A DNA stretch of 64,000 bases, taken from assembly GCF_037975245.1 (NCBI RefSeq), contig NC_092568.1, positions 33,388,501 to 33,452,500 of the forward strand. Reading direction: 5' to 3'. The stretch comes from Apostichopus japonicus (lineage: Eukaryota > Echinodermata > Holothuroidea > Aspidochirotida > Stichopodidae). Below are positions 1 through 12,529 of this stretch, piece after piece. The notes beneath the pieces are model-generated. The model was not told the DNA's origin. It saw only the letters and a list, made by a program, of their open reading frames with translations, and ran no database searches. Each line of letters opens with the position of its first letter. Position 1 is the first letter of the stretch. A program made the position numbers and the translations under genes.

Positions 1-2736
1 ATTGCAATAGTCTTAATAGTCCAGCCTTTGTACATATTTAACCCTTTTCAAGATTTGTATCAATATTTATATATGTCATCATGTATTTACTGGAATAGTT
101 TTATGTAGCATAGCAACCGTTTCCTTGAAATATTTATAGCATGTTGTATTCTTTCTTTACGTTGAAGTTTTATTTTATTGCTGTATGTATCTTTAAAAGT
201 ACCTTATACTGTTGGACTATGCCAACATTACTTTTCAACACTGAGTATTAGTTTTCATTTTCATTATATATTTGATCCAATCAAAAAGCAGTATACAAAC
301 AACAAAGTACGAAAACACAAAGCGGATCTACGAAAACACAAAGCGGATCAGGATGTACAAAAGGAAACCAAATTCCTGTAGCCCGAAGGCCTGTACACTC
401 TTACAATAAGGGACTTAGAACTAAAATAAATATATAATATTCACAAATAATTGTGTATCTTTTTGTTTCTTTCTGTTTAGAGGATTTGGGAGGGTTTTGT
501 TACATGATGTAAGTATTATCAGTGAAAGATATCCTTGCTATATAATATGGTCCTTTAGTGTTAACTCTAACAGAAAATTCTTCACTGCATATATAAAATT
601 ACAATGACATGCTTACCTGAGATCACTTTAATATCCACTTTATAACATATTTTCATTGCTTCACAGCAAGCAAGCAAGCAGTGACCAATCACCTAACCCA
701 AACTATAGTAAAATTGAGGTTAAAATTGCAGTCAAAACTCTGGCTGTTTCTCTTCTGACAGCCTGTTAAAAAAATTCAAGTGGTTTAATTTTGAAATTAA
801 TATTAAAATGTGTGTAACAGTGTATCCCATTGTATCTTAGATAAATTTGTTAACTGTGATTATTTAATGCAGAGCGTAGGCAGACTTTAACCCTGCTACT
901 GAAATAACAAGATTTATTTTAACTTTCCTTAGTCCAATGAACTATTGGGACTTTTTTTGGAAGAGAAAGAGGTTACTGACATGCTATGAAATGATTTTCA
1001 TAGCAATTTCATAGCAGATATTCATGATGAAACCTTCAAATTTAGGCCGATATTTATTTGTACAATTGTTGAGATGTTTGTTTGCAGAACATTATGCTAG
1101 ATTTTTATAGTCGTCTTCCTGCAAAGTCATCCACTTTATTACTAAAATAGTATTTGATTGAAGTTTTGTTTTTGTTGAAGTTTATTTATTTCATTATTTT
1201 GGCTCCTACCTCTGTATATATGGTTTTTAATTTCCTTTTGAAATCATTGTCTTGGATTACATCATTGACTCTGTGAAGTTTGATTGTCATATTTTCTCCC
1301 AGATATCACATACACACTACCAGTTACCCTTTAGTATACCTAGCTATTCTTGTGTCGTTTATTTTGTATTAGATTGCTCAATATTTTGTTGAAGGTGTCC
1401 AAGCCAGTTTAACTTGCCTAAATTAGCAAAGTCACTTGATTTGAAAGATGCAATCTATTCATCATTTCACATGATAGAAAGTATTTATTCTTCTTCTTGA
1501 AAATATGGAGCAAGAATAAGGAATATTTTATGAGTATTTATTCTATTCAATTTAATCCTTTAACCAATAAATCCATTTTTTCTCCTTTTTCAAGTTTTTT
1601 TACACACATACATTGTAGCTTATACTAGCATCCATTAAGTTTTCCATGGTGCTGTACAGTCATGTGACATTTCAATGCGGATATGTATAGAAAACTCAAG
1701 TTAAGCTTTAGAAATAAAGCTTTACACAACAAATTCATTGCATGAACAGTCGAATGTACCTAACTGTGCTTAAATAATTTGTTAAATAATTGTCACTGAC
1801 AGGACTGAAATAGACTCTATTATTGTCATTCTCCGAAAAAGTCTGTTGATCAAATTGAAGTACAGCATCTGGTGATCTGTTTACTTTTGTTTTTTGCTGG
1901 TAATGTCTTACCTGTTATATTTCGATGCTACTAATGTAGATGGCTGCATTCATAGTTTCAGACCACATCAAGATGGGCTACTATAAATTTCAAATTTTCA
2001 TTTCTATATCAGAGTAAATGATTGAAGGAGCAGGGATCACATCAATTAAAGAAGTCATATTTAAACATCGTTATTTTCTCGCATATATCGTTGTACATCT
2101 TCCATCTGCGAATATTAACCAATATTATTCAGGAGTCAGTCTGGGCTTAGAATCTCAGGATATGAGGGAACAAGAGTCTAACAAGGTGCGATTCTCTTTC
2201 ACCCCTCTGTTGCTCTTGTGGTAAAAGTTTCATCTAACTTATCATGTACAGTATTTAATTTCTGAATTGAAGATTGCATTTTGTTAGCACTGATGTAAAA
2301 GCAGTATCTACAACTACATAAATTACATGCAACTTACAAATGATTTATAACAAATTTGAAACTATGGAATATATATTGGTAAACCTGGCAAAGCACATTG
2401 ACTAACGTTTTGCTGGTCTTTATTATGAATAAAATTTGTATGAAAACGTCCACAATATGAATTCCTCCAAAACCTTAATAACGTGATTCATTCATGACCA
2501 ATTCATGCATATTCATCGTGATCAACAACGTTAAGGCTTTAGGTGTCCTTATCCTTCTCGTAGTGATCTCTATTTTAGAAAATCAACTATTTTTAATCTC
2601 ATTATCGGCTGCCCATTGGTTACTTTCCTCCAAAGTAATGCTGAGAACTTAACAAAAAATTCAAATGCCCTAAGAGTAATTTACTGCTTTAAAATTGTGT
2701 GAAAGTTTGACACAAAGTGTCTGTGGCATATCTGTA
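1..2736. other. AT-rich region without a recognised gene
   Basis: I found no exon pair, conserved domain or RNA gene here on either strand. The open frames are short, of low complexity and without splice-site support. There is one small direct repeat near 311-349, where an 18-base phrase about 'acacaaagcggat' occurs twice. The stretch could be intron or UTR of a gene lying to the left of the window, but nothing in it shows that. Confidence 0.5.
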
Positions 2737-3078
2737 TATGTACTCACTGGCGGATCCAGGGCCTTTGTTTGGGAGGGGCCAAAGTGGCATTAGAGTGATA
2801 TGGGGAGGGGTCTAAGGGGAGGGGGTGCCCCCTCCCCTTTTGAAAATTTTCTATTGCTGAATGCCCTCAGATGCAATTTGGTGCGACAAAAGTGTACAAT
2901 GGTGATGTTAATTTACTTCTAAAAAAATGTTTCCCAGGTGTAATTTTCTAAAATATTTATTAAACAAAGTTGGGATCATCTTTCTCAAGAAATTTTATTT
3001 CTCATAGGTTATAAATTTCTTACAACCAGCCTGTAACTCCAAATGGTGTTAAACTGTAAATTCTCATGCTCATACATT

Positions 3079-3850
3079 CATGGGCGGCGATCCGTACTTC
3101 CGAGTGGGGGGGATATGACCTTGTTGACTATCTAAGCGTAGCGCCACCATGAGTTGGCGCAAAGCGTACACGAAAATTTGGGGATTTACAAACCCTCTAG
3201 ATGGCCGGAAACGGCACTTCCCAAGGTTTCCAAGCGGCATATACCCAACTTTAAAATAGGGATATCATGTCCGAAACATCTCATAATCAGGATCCAAAAT
3301 ACTTTTTTTTAATTTCGGGTGTTATTTTGGGAAAATTGCCCCTGTCAATCTTGTTTCAGGCACTACGTTAGAATGTTCGAGAGCTCTTTTATATTATTCG
3401 ATGAAGAAAATGGCCTCATACAGGCTATTATAGGCCTATACACATGCAATACACAATTACACATAGTTACATTCCTAGGTACCGATTGCTAGGGCATCCA
3501 GGTGAAACGTGTATTAAGCATTACCCTGGTAACATGAGATTCTCAGCTGTTCGAGGGAACATGTACGTGTGTAGGCCTACTATAGGGCCTATATACTATG
3601 AGGGTGCATATATGTACTATATCAATACCGTGATAAAGATAAAGACGGTTTATTTGAAAAGATCGCACTGCGTGTATGGTAGGCGAGAAATGAAGCTAAA
3701 AAAGAGCCGTACATTCACGATGATACATAAATGTAGGCATGAAAATATTCTTATCCCTGGCATTTGGTGGGGGGATATGGTGTATTACATCCCCTCCACC
3801 CATTTTCATGGGGGGATATATCCCCCCCCCCCCCAGGATCGCCGCCCATG
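3079..3850. mobile_element. Nested hAT-like MITE with GC-rich core
   Basis: Terminal inverted repeats CATGGGCGGCGATCC and GGATCGCCGCCCATG are exact complements. They are flanked by a perfect 8-bp duplication CATACATT (3071-3078 and 3851-3858). Just inside the left end, near 3128-3175, lies the GC-rich core found in six other elements of this window: 'ctaagcgtagcgccaccat' followed by 'gttggcgcaaagcgtac'. No transposase is encoded. Open frames crossing the element (for example 3444-3932) are fortuitous. Confidence 0.85.
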
Positions 3851-3860
3851 CATACATTTA

Positions 3861-4369
3861 CATAGCTCCCAACTCTTGAGAAGGCAAATGCTGGTCCATG
3901 CCACGAATCGCCGTCCTGGGGGAGGGGTATAAGGGGAGGGGGTTCCCCCTCCCCTTTTGATTTTTTTTGGAATCCTGGTGATGCCTACATGTAAAATGGT
4001 GGCACTTAGAAAGGCTTTTGTCACCCAAAATTTTCTGACAAATATGCATTTTTTTTGTGTAACATCAATAAATTGAATAGTAGGTGATAATTCATTCTTT
4101 CTCGTGGCATGAAAATGTTCGCTGCTCGCCACAATGAAAAGAAATATAGGCTAATTTGAGGTTCAAATGATGCTGTAAGGAGGTTTTATACTCTATTATG
4201 CTAAATGCTAAAGAAATGATGGTTGCTAAGTCAAAAATTGATGCAAATTTTTTTATGTATACTTGACAATTACAATGCGGTTTTTTTCGGACGCTTGTGC
4301 GGGTCAGCGGGTTTGGGTGTTAGAATGCGGGTCTAATTCCCGCGAATTGCGGGTCAGTTGGGAGCTCTG
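3861..4369. mobile_element. Nested short TIR element with AGCTCCCAACT ends
   Basis: The left end CATAGCTCCCAACT and right end AGTTGGGAGCTCTG are inverted with one mismatch. Both are flanked by CATTTA (3855-3860 and 4370-4375). The visible duplication is 6 bp; an eroded 8-bp hAT duplication is possible. The left flank overlaps the target duplication of the element at 3079-3850, so that element went in beside this one afterwards. The interior carries the motif 'ggggagggggttccccctcc', also seen in the flanking host and near 20700. Confidence 0.7.
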
Positions 4370-4543
4370 CATTTAATTTTAAACCAGAAAACGAGAAGGT
4401 TTAGACTAGTCTACCACTGCTATTCCTCTCGATTTTTTTAATTTCCAATCATATGATTTAGCGGATGTTCGGAAACACTTTTTGGCTCACCTTTGGGGGG
4501 GGGGGGGGCCATGGCCCCCCTTGGATCCGCCAGTGTATGTACT

Positions 4544-6118
4544 GTATTAACACAGACAAATAAAGTGGTGAAACATTGCAATATTATTTTTTACTTTCTT
4601 TATTATACACTCTTCCTTCATCACAATTGTTGTACATTTTTGTTATTTTCTTTTAAATGCATCTCACTTTGCTACAGATTTACAAGATGAAGTCATTGTC
4701 TGCATGTCCATAATGAAAAACTTCAGACACCATTGGTTTGCATAAGTACGGGCCATCCATTTTGCCCCTAAATATATTAAAAAGACAAGAATGGTCACTT
4801 ATTACTGTAACTTCAACATCGGCTTCTACCAACTTTTTAGTGCTCTGACTCGCACCTTTCTGATACGACCTTCCCTTATTGGAGTCGCAAACCCAATTGA
4901 TCATCTACGGCCTATCTGATGGAAATCTTTGTCAAGAACTACTGTACTCTCCAGTACAGAGCCTAGGAAAAAGTATGCCACAGTAAGGAGATATGGTAGT
5001 ATAAAAAGTCGTGTCTGGGGGTTCTGGGGAATGACACTTTGTGACTGTGCGATGTTACAGTGCCACCCGGAGGTGACTTTCCCTAAAGTGTCTTTTCACA
5101 TGAATTGTAGACAGTATTGACACCAAAATCAACTGGAACTAGAAAGTTCAAAACAAAGATTTAGTATTTTCAAAACTTATAGATCTCTAGCAAAATGTTA
5201 AAAGGAACTTTAAAACTGTTCCAAACCATTACCGAAAAGTGTTCCCAAAGGAATACAATTGTTCTTAACTGTGTTGGGATGTTGTTAACCACAAGAACAC
5301 ATATTTACCATAGTATTGATGATGGTTGGTTTTCCTTCTCCTTTCATGATTTGAAAATATTTGGCCGGTGGAAACTTTTACATATCTTGAAAACGGGCTG
5401 AAAGTAGCATGTTAACATTGACAACCAAGACAGATGAAGTCTTGTCCAGCTAAGAGATGAAAGATTTTTGAAAATATTAAGGCTACTTTAATAATCATGC
5501 CCATTTGCTTAACTCTTTTCACCAGTTGTTCAGTTATTTAATATCTATTTCAATGTTTCCTTGGTACAATTGGTTGATAAAGCTACATAAGATATTTGCA
5601 TAATTCAACTTTCATATTCTTCAGTTCAAGATAATAAAGATCTACTGACTGTGATTAGATTTCACTACTATTGTTCACAAGTTTCAAGTTTGACCTGAAG
5701 TGCAGTACACCAGATGCAAAAGTTTGATTAAGTGTAATATCACAGAGTGCCAGAGACATTTTATGGCAATAGAAAATATCCAACCGACCAAGTTGACTAG
5801 AAGATGGATGAAAGAAATATGGCTATGTAGCGATATTCCACGCCCCTTCTACTCACCCCTTCCCTTCCTCCCCCCTCCCTCCAACCTCTTTTTTTTTACT
5901 AACAAAATTAATATGTTTTATAATGTATTTTCACACAACCATTTCATGTTACTGCCAACACTTTTTGCAACTCTTATTTCTGTTCAATGGAAGAATATTG
6001 CATTCATATTTAAGTTCCAGTCCAGACAACGTCCAAGATCATCGATGCTTCATCACACCCCTTCGTAAAAGTTCTGACACCATCTACACTTTTATCTTCA
6101 CAGCTTTGGACATCAAAA
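4544..6118. other. Intergenic region downstream of MRPL33
   Basis: No supported gene was found. The left part follows directly on the transposon end. The right part is the 3' flank, and probably the 3' UTR, of MRPL33, which is read leftward. A minus-strand open stretch at 4680-4904 has no splice sites, and I recognise no domain in it. Confidence 0.45.
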
Positions 6119-8101
6119 TCAACCTTTGAGGGATTTAATTTTCTTGATTTCTGTGAACAGAACATGTCTCCGTACTGTATGGGGGGAAGAAAGAGAGAGA
6201 GATTCCACATTTAAATACTGAAACCACAATAATCAGGATGAGCGGTGAATAAAACTGATTGTACCTTAAATGCAATTCCTGTTCTGTTAAGTAACAAGAT
6301 ACATGCAATGCAAATAACATTGTTGCAAACAACTTTTCCATCACTCATGACATCAGTTTTGTTTGAAGTATTGAGCCCTGACTGACTAAATGAAATTAAT
6401 ATTACAAAGATTATAAAGGAAAGTCTTACCTTTTCTGTCAAACAGTTTGACAGCTAACTTGTCTGCTAACCTTGGTCTCTTCAGAACTTTGGAGATGCCA
6501 GTGCCAGCAGAGCTTGACACTAAAACCAATACATCTCTGAAATGAGAATGATGATATCAGTTATGAACTGTATAGCAATATTCTCCAAAGAGTCCATCCA
6601 GTCTTTGAAAATGATTCATGAGAGTGTTTCTCATCAATAACAATTATTTGTTTTATTTTCCTTTTTGCAGAATAATGTCTTTAAACATGATGGAAAAGAT
6701 AAACTTTATTATCATTATTACTTTTTTTTTTTTTTTTGGGGGGGGGGGTTGCGACTGTTCCTTATGGAATAGGGAGTAATAATAATAATATAATGAATAT
6801 AGCGCCAAATACCAAAAGGCCTCTAGGCGCTTTATAAAACCTAAACAAATAAAAAGACAGAGAAATCAAAGGAATAAAATTTCTAGAAGTAGTTTTCGGT
6901 TGATCTGAGGACTCAAAATATAACAATCCTGAGGAGCCACCCAAATAACCCAAATTAATATCCAAATAGTATAGTACTAAATGAAAGTTATCAAAATCAT
7001 GGCATGCTTTTACTATCAAACTATCATACAACTGCAGCTGTACAAAATGCATAGTTATAGAACTTTGTCTTTTTCTCCACAACAAAGCTTCATTCTTGTA
7101 TTTAACAAAAGTAAGAAAATTAACAAGTAAATATGTAACACGATAAGTTTAAAATTAAAAACTGGGTGTAGAGTTTTGTGATAAGTGTGAAGGAAACTCA
7201 CCTGGACTTTGCATCTGTCAAGAATGAAACAGAATATAAAAAAAAATATCATAAAACTGAGGCGTAAACATTTCTAAACATACAGCACATTGCTGATGTG
7301 TTTTACCTACCATTGTAACAAGTACATAATTAAGAAAATAAAATGAGCAATATCAAATGGTTCCTTTGGTGCCTTGAAAGGAGTAAAAGCAAAGCAAGAT
7401 GGTAACTGTGATTTAGGGGTAACTCTTTGTAATATTTCATACATGTGAAATCTCAACCTGATTCAATGTGCCATAGGAAGGACAATGTCCTTTTAAATGA
7501 TAGCGGTAAAGTCGATCTCCCTGATTTTGCTCAGTGGTTCAAACATTAATTCTCTCCTTCAGTTATGTCATTTCATTGATGGTTTGACCAGACTCCGCCA
7601 GATATAGAAAGAATGATACTTGAAAAGGTCGGTAGTCAAACTACTCAAAGCAACAAAAAATTTCCCTAACTTAGCACATGCATTGAAGTTTACTGTATTA
7701 TTCAGCTAAATGGGTGGACTTATCCACGGAGGTGTATCAAAATATATAACTGATGGTTTTTTCGTTTCACTATTACAATTTCGTTTCCGTTAAGGCTTTG
7801 TGGATTAAAATTGCGATTGAAAGAATGGCTACAATTTGACTTACGTACACGGCAACTTTAGTGTCTACAGTATCAGTGCAGCTACATGTTTAACAGACTG
7901 AGTACGCGAATTCACCGTACATCACCATACTTGTTGACCATAACTTAGGCCTAACTGTTATGTTACTAACCATGTACTGTACGGAAAATGTTAGGCCGTC
8001 GCATCAGCCTCACTGTTATTTAGTGCTAAAGTAGAAGCTGAACGCCTGAACTGAAGGTATTATATGACAGAATACTCACATCTTAACAACGAAAGGAACA
8101 T
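6119..8101 (-). CDS. MRPL33: Mitochondrial ribosomal protein L33 (bL33m)
   Basis: The gene encodes a small basic protein of the large subunit of the mitochondrial ribosome. Coding exons on the minus strand are 8101-8080, 7214-7202, 6536-6430 and 6174-6119. All four junctions use GT-AG and the phases match, giving 198 nt, that is 65 residues plus TGA. Human MRPL33 is also 65 residues. Shared features are the MFLS start, the AKS segment, an (S)(S/E)AGTG motif near residues 21-25, a K/R-rich middle, and a VLF.E.KKI(K/R)SL C terminus. Exon 2 is a 13-nt microexon that supplies part of the AKSR segment. The start ATG lies in exon 1, 22 nt before its donor. No RING, zinc or membrane motif is seen, as expected. 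The gene is too short and too split to appear as one open frame. It diverges from GNPNAT1, which suggests a shared promoter. The assignment rests on remembered family sequence, but exon phase, length and motifs all agree. Confidence 0.93.
6775..6850 (-). repeat. 3' tail of a CR1/L2-like LINE or tail-sharing SINE
   Basis: On the minus strand the sequence ends with 'gcgctatattcattatatt' followed by ATT repeats, preceded by 'aaagcgcctagaggcc'. This is the usual 3' end of CR1/L2-type LINEs and the SINEs that use them. It lies in intron 2 of MRPL33. No coding part is recognisable upstream. A homopolymer T/G run at 6722-6749 lies beside it. Confidence 0.45.
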
Positions 8102-8656
8102 ACTATAGGAAGTTACTCTTTTCCCTTGTCCGAGTGAAAGTTTGTGTCGCAGCGGTACTTTTCTTGCTCTTATTTATTGTATGCAATGAGAAAGTTCAAT
8201 TTCTGGATTCCAATTTTTCCTCACATAGTACATGTGACCATTATACCTTATAGTTTCCGGCTATAATACCTGGAGAAATGTCTAAGCGGTCACCGTGTGA
8301 AATGAAGTAGTCATGGTTAAAACCAACAATCATAGGTAAATGCACAATTTGTGTCTGTACAAGTGCCTCTATTAAAACATAGAACGTCAGCGTTAACCCT
8401 GACTTTGTTCACCAAGTACTTTACAAACGCATGCCACGTCCTTGTTCAATTCTTGCGCAACTAACCGGTGCTGCTAAGCAGTTTGGTATTTATACGCTCA
8501 ACGTTAGCAACTCGGGCCACTGCTTCACTCAGGTCGAACTTTCTATCACAGTTGTGATTTGAGATTATGAAATAGGCCTAGCCCTGTAATAAAGACATTT
8601 CCCGTTCGTTGGTTCCTGAAACATTATTTCAAGATATCATCAGAAGAGAGACAGCA
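8102..8656. promoter_or_regulatory. Divergent promoter region between MRPL33 and GNPNAT1
   Basis: The 555 bp between the two start codons must hold the 5' UTRs and transcription starts of both genes, unless distant leader exons exist. It is richer in CG dinucleotides than the introns around it and contains no obvious TATA box next to either start. No transcription-factor site can be assigned with confidence. Shared control of the two genes is an inference from the head-to-head layout. Confidence 0.45.
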
Positions 8657-11600
8657 ATGTCGGTTGAGGTACGCAGACGTGTAGGATATGCCTAGTATGA
8701 CTGAGTATGATTATGATTATGAAAGATGTAGGCTAGGGGATTTGATATGCTCAATGGTATTATTGTTACTGCCAGTGCTACTGCTAGTATTCAGTTGGGT
8801 CATACAGTAGCCTATATTCATCACAGAACTTTCAAATTCATTTCTATGAATATTTTTGTTGTCGGTACAACTATAGAGTGCAGGGTTACTTGAGATATAT
8901 CCTCCTTCCTAGTATTCCTGGTTGTACAGATGGCTAGTTGACTCTTTTCCCACTACGCATATCCACTTTACAATATTAGCCTTGGATTTTTTTGAAATAT
9001 ATAAACATGTAAATTGTAAATGAACAACAAATTATAACAGCACAAAGTTGGGTCGATCTCAAATTAATGTCATTGACTTAGATTTACCCAATCAGTATAT
9101 GAACAACTTCTCATCCACTTCAAAAGTTTAGCCTTGGACTCAAATTTTAGACATAACCCTTTTTTCCCTGTTTCAACACCATTTACATTACTGCAAAATT
9201 GATTTTTCAAAAGTTCAGTTTACAATACAACATGATCTTAGTCACCAGTGAAGTGAAAGTAAACTTCATTTTTGCCATGAGACTAACTTACTTAAATTTA
9301 TTTCTCTAGAATGGAGATGAGCTGGAACTGGAGCTGTTTGATTCCAAGCTTTTGCAGGAAATTGATTTTGCTAAATCCCCTGTTTCTTTCCCAAATGGAA
9401 TATCAATCACAAACCCTGGTGAATCACTGGTTATGAGGTCACTTAAGATAAGTGACTTTGATAAAGGTAAGTTTGGCTGATACCTTGAAGTCAAGATCCC
9501 ATTATAACGTTAAGAACAGAAAGGTCACAACCATTTGGCATGCCACAGTAGCTTGGTGTGTGTTTATAGAGATAAAAAACAATGAAGGAATGTAACTTAC
9601 TGTAGCTTTACTTGTAAGAGATTACTTCATGCACAAATATAATTTAATATGTAGAAACTATCGAAAACAAACTCTCCAAATAATGTTGCAAAATGTGTTG
9701 CATCACTAATAAGTCCCTTTGAAATTACTGAAAGTTCTACCAATTCCTTTGACTGAGTTTTAAATTTGAAAGAATGTACATGCTCAAATGCTATCTGGTT
9801 CTCTTCTCGAAAAGAAATTAAAATTGTAAAAAATTTAATAATTCAGTGTTGTATATCTAGATCTTCTTTCATCCCAACCTGTCTTCTTTTTATAAACTGA
9901 GTTTATTTATTTTTCTCCTTTCTTAATTTTTCTTTCACTTTTGGACAGGTTATATTCAACTCTTAAGCCAGTTGACAGACACCAGCAATACAACCAAGGA
10001 GATGTTTCTAGGTGAGACTTAATGTTGTATTTCCTCTATGGCTACTTGCTGTAATAAAGGTTCGTAACCTTTTGTAATGTATACCAAATTTAGTCCTAAA
10101 GGTCTTTCCATCATACTGGACTATGGCATCTCCAAACTATGGTTTTTCTCAAAATCAGTCTTAATGATACAATTTGAAGAATTTAAGATAAATTTGAGAG
10201 AAAATTGGCTTTTGAATGCGGCCCAAGTTACAGTAATATTTAGCAGTAGGAACATGGTTGTGATTATGAAACTTGGTAGGTGAGATCTGAAGTAGGCCTA
10301 CTATGAAAGCAAAGTGAATCCATTTCCTGAGTTTTCCTTACAACCCCTACATTATGAGCATAGTATATGGTGTTGTGTCAGTTTGCAGTTTATTGATTAT
10401 CTATGATAAATATGATATAAACTCTGCACTATATATTTTGTTTCCATTATAGTTTATACAAAGATGTCTAATGCCACAGAAAATTACAAATTTGATTCCA
10501 AATGATATCCTTTTCTTTCCATTTTTCCCTGACAGAAAGGTTTCATGCGATGAAAAATTGCAAAGATACTTACTATGCTACAGTCATTGAAGATACCTCA
10601 ACTAATCAAATTATTGCCGGAGCCACTCTAGAAATTGAACAAAAGTTTATCCGCCAATGTGCAATAGTAAGTATGTATGTATATGTGATCTTCCCGCAAG
10701 CAGGAACTCGCGAAAGAAGCCATGGAGGCTTATAGACTCGCAAGCTGACCGAAGCCAATCTCTCGGCACACATCCATTTAACGTCCATGTCGGGAAGTTG
10801 TTATTGAACAACACCCTTGCCAGACGACACACCTTGCTGTCGGCGGGGAATCGAACCGGCAGGGAATCGAATCGAGTCCTCAATAAGTTCTGCCTGATAT
10901 GTGTTGGCTCATTGTGTTAACTTGTATGTAAAGAAATATGTTTTGGAGTGGTGTGTGGGTGCACACACCACTCCAAAACATGAGAGGGGGGGGTAGGGAG
11001 GGATTCAAATACCTATGAATTAAATACACATTATGTAGAATGATGTCAATGGAACTGGTCTCTCTACTAGCAATTGAACAGCAACTCAGATCAATAGCTA
11101 CAGTTGAAATCCAGTTCTGGCTCAAATCAACAAAAGTTTGTTGTCATTTTGTTCTACTGACATATGAAGTCTGTCTTCGATGGTGATATTCTAATCAGTG
11201 CTTTCTCAGTTGATCTGACCAATTGTATATGTTGATAGATGTAAGTGCAACACAATATATCTGCTGCACTGTGACTGGGAGTGAAGGGGGAGGAGGGCAG
11301 GGGGAAACAGGGAGACTTACTCTACCTCAGAAATTAATTCTTCTTTGATTTGAAAACTTCACAAATGTTTATTTCTTGGAGAGAAGACTCAGTGTATTAT
11401 TGATAAGTATTTATTTATACTAATCCACAACAGAAAATGGATTGGGATATTCTAAACAAACTTGAAAGGTATTTCTTTTGTTATATTTCACTTTTTCTTT
11501 TGTTTCTTCTCTTCAGAGAGGAAGAATAGAAGAGGTTGTCGTCCTGGAGGAATATCGAGGAAAACAACTTGGGAAATTGTAAGCATAAACTTAAGTGTCT

Positions 11601-12529
11601 TGTTTTGTAGTTGTACTTCACAATCAACAACCAACTTGAGACCCTAGAAATTAATACCCATCCTCTGTATCCCATCCAGCTCCCCCATTTGGAGAAATTG
11701 TATTGTTGTCTGTCTTGCTCAGGAAAAATCAATGTCACTACTGAGTACCCTATTGCCTACTCCTCCACCCCCCCCCCCCCCACACACACATGCATACATC
11801 TATTTTCAATTCATATTTTTAGGATTTTAAAGTAATCAGTTATCCCACTGATCACAAGAGCTGATAGAAAGGAGCAGTGGTAACATATTAAGTTGGAAAA
11901 CACATTGATATCTTTTTGTTTAGTATACCTTCATTTAAAACAAGGAAATTACTTTGTAACTAAAGTCCTGAGCAAAGGCACACATACTAACAAAGGCTAC
12001 AATACCTCAAAGGTGTTTCTTGAAATTTCATCTGTAAAAGTTCTACTTGATGGCTGTTTTAATTTAATCTACATTTTGGACCATGGCGATTGATGTAAGT
12101 CAACACATGAAATGTAGTTTAAGAAAAATTGAAAATTGTGCAAGCTGATACTTAGGGTACAAATATTGTTTTTCAGATTGTTGTTAGGTACTCTGTGGAG
12201 CTTCATACTTCTGTAATGTTGGATATAGGACAAATATAAGTAATGAAATGCAACCAAGGCCTTACATAACTGAATCTCTGACTGTAATGTTTGGATCCTG
12301 TTATGTCTTTTTCCTTGTAGTAAAATGAACTATTATGATTATTATTCTTTTGTTTCTTTTTTTGCTGTTATATTGCAGACTCCTTTCAACTCTTACTTTA
12401 CTGAGTCAAAAACTTGGCTGCTACAAGTTAAGCCTCGAATGTGCCGAAGACAACATTCCATTCTATCAAAAATTTGGATTCAAACCACACACAGAGTGTT
12501 ACATGGTCCTGCGATTCCGGCCAAAGTAA
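8657..12529 (+). CDS. GNPNAT1: Glucosamine 6-phosphate N-acetyltransferase
   Basis: The enzyme transfers acetyl from acetyl-CoA to glucosamine 6-phosphate. It is the second committed step of the hexosamine pathway to UDP-GlcNAc and acts in the cytosol or on endomembranes. Exons are 8657-8668, 9310-9466, 9949-10011, 10536-10666, 11517-11578 and 12379-12529. All junctions are GT-AG with matching phases, giving 576 nt or 191 residues (human 184). The GNAT fold is clear: MRSL near residue 46, the YYATVIEDT strand near 88, TLEIEQKFI near 106, RGRIEEVVV at 122-130, then the acetyl-CoA loop YRGKQLGKL at 134-142, [16 protein letters not shown] near 163, and a C-terminal RF segment. Exon 1 holds only MSVE. 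It is chosen because exon 2 has no in-frame ATG before the conserved part and because its donor keeps the frame. The gene is convergent with NDUFAF1. Introns carry a SINE-like repeat and a perfect hairpin. Confidence 0.96.
10680..10895. repeat. SINE-like dispersed repeat in GNPNAT1 intron 4
   Basis: A CG-rich block begins about 14 bp after the exon 4 donor. It differs in composition from the rest of the AT-rich intron and includes 'cggggaatcgaaccggc', which resembles a tRNA T-arm on the opposite strand. This is consistent with a SINE-type insertion. No target duplication could be fixed. Confidence 0.35.
10938..10981. repeat. Perfect 20-bp inverted repeat with 4-nt loop
   Basis: The arm ATGTTTTGGAGTGGTGTGTG is followed by GGTG and then by its exact reverse complement. 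It sits inside intron 4 of GNPNAT1. The stem is too short for a typical microRNA precursor. It may be a recent local inversion-duplication. Confidence 0.9.

Larger units (their letters stand above)
2745..4535. mobile_element. Non-autonomous hAT-like DNA transposon hosting two nested elements
   Basis: The ends are inverted copies of CACTGGCGGATCCA. They are flanked by a perfect 8-bp target duplication TATGTACT at 2737-2744 and 4536-4543. An 8-bp duplication with CA..TG ends is the hAT superfamily pattern. No transposase is present. Two other elements sit inside (3079-3850 and 3861-4369). Without them and their target copies the host is about 500 bp. The inner flanks carry G-rich and C-rich runs that can pair, as in the related copies further right. 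Confidence 0.85.

Noticed and set aside
3444-3932. 162-codon plus-strand ORF and overlapping minus-strand ORFs
   Set aside because: It runs across the nested transposon at 3079-3850 and its C-rich end. No domain, and translation is low complexity.
4680-4904. Minus-strand ORF of 74 codons with somewhat protein-like wording
   Set aside because: No acceptor or donor fits, no partner exon, no family recognised. It starts directly beside the transposon end.
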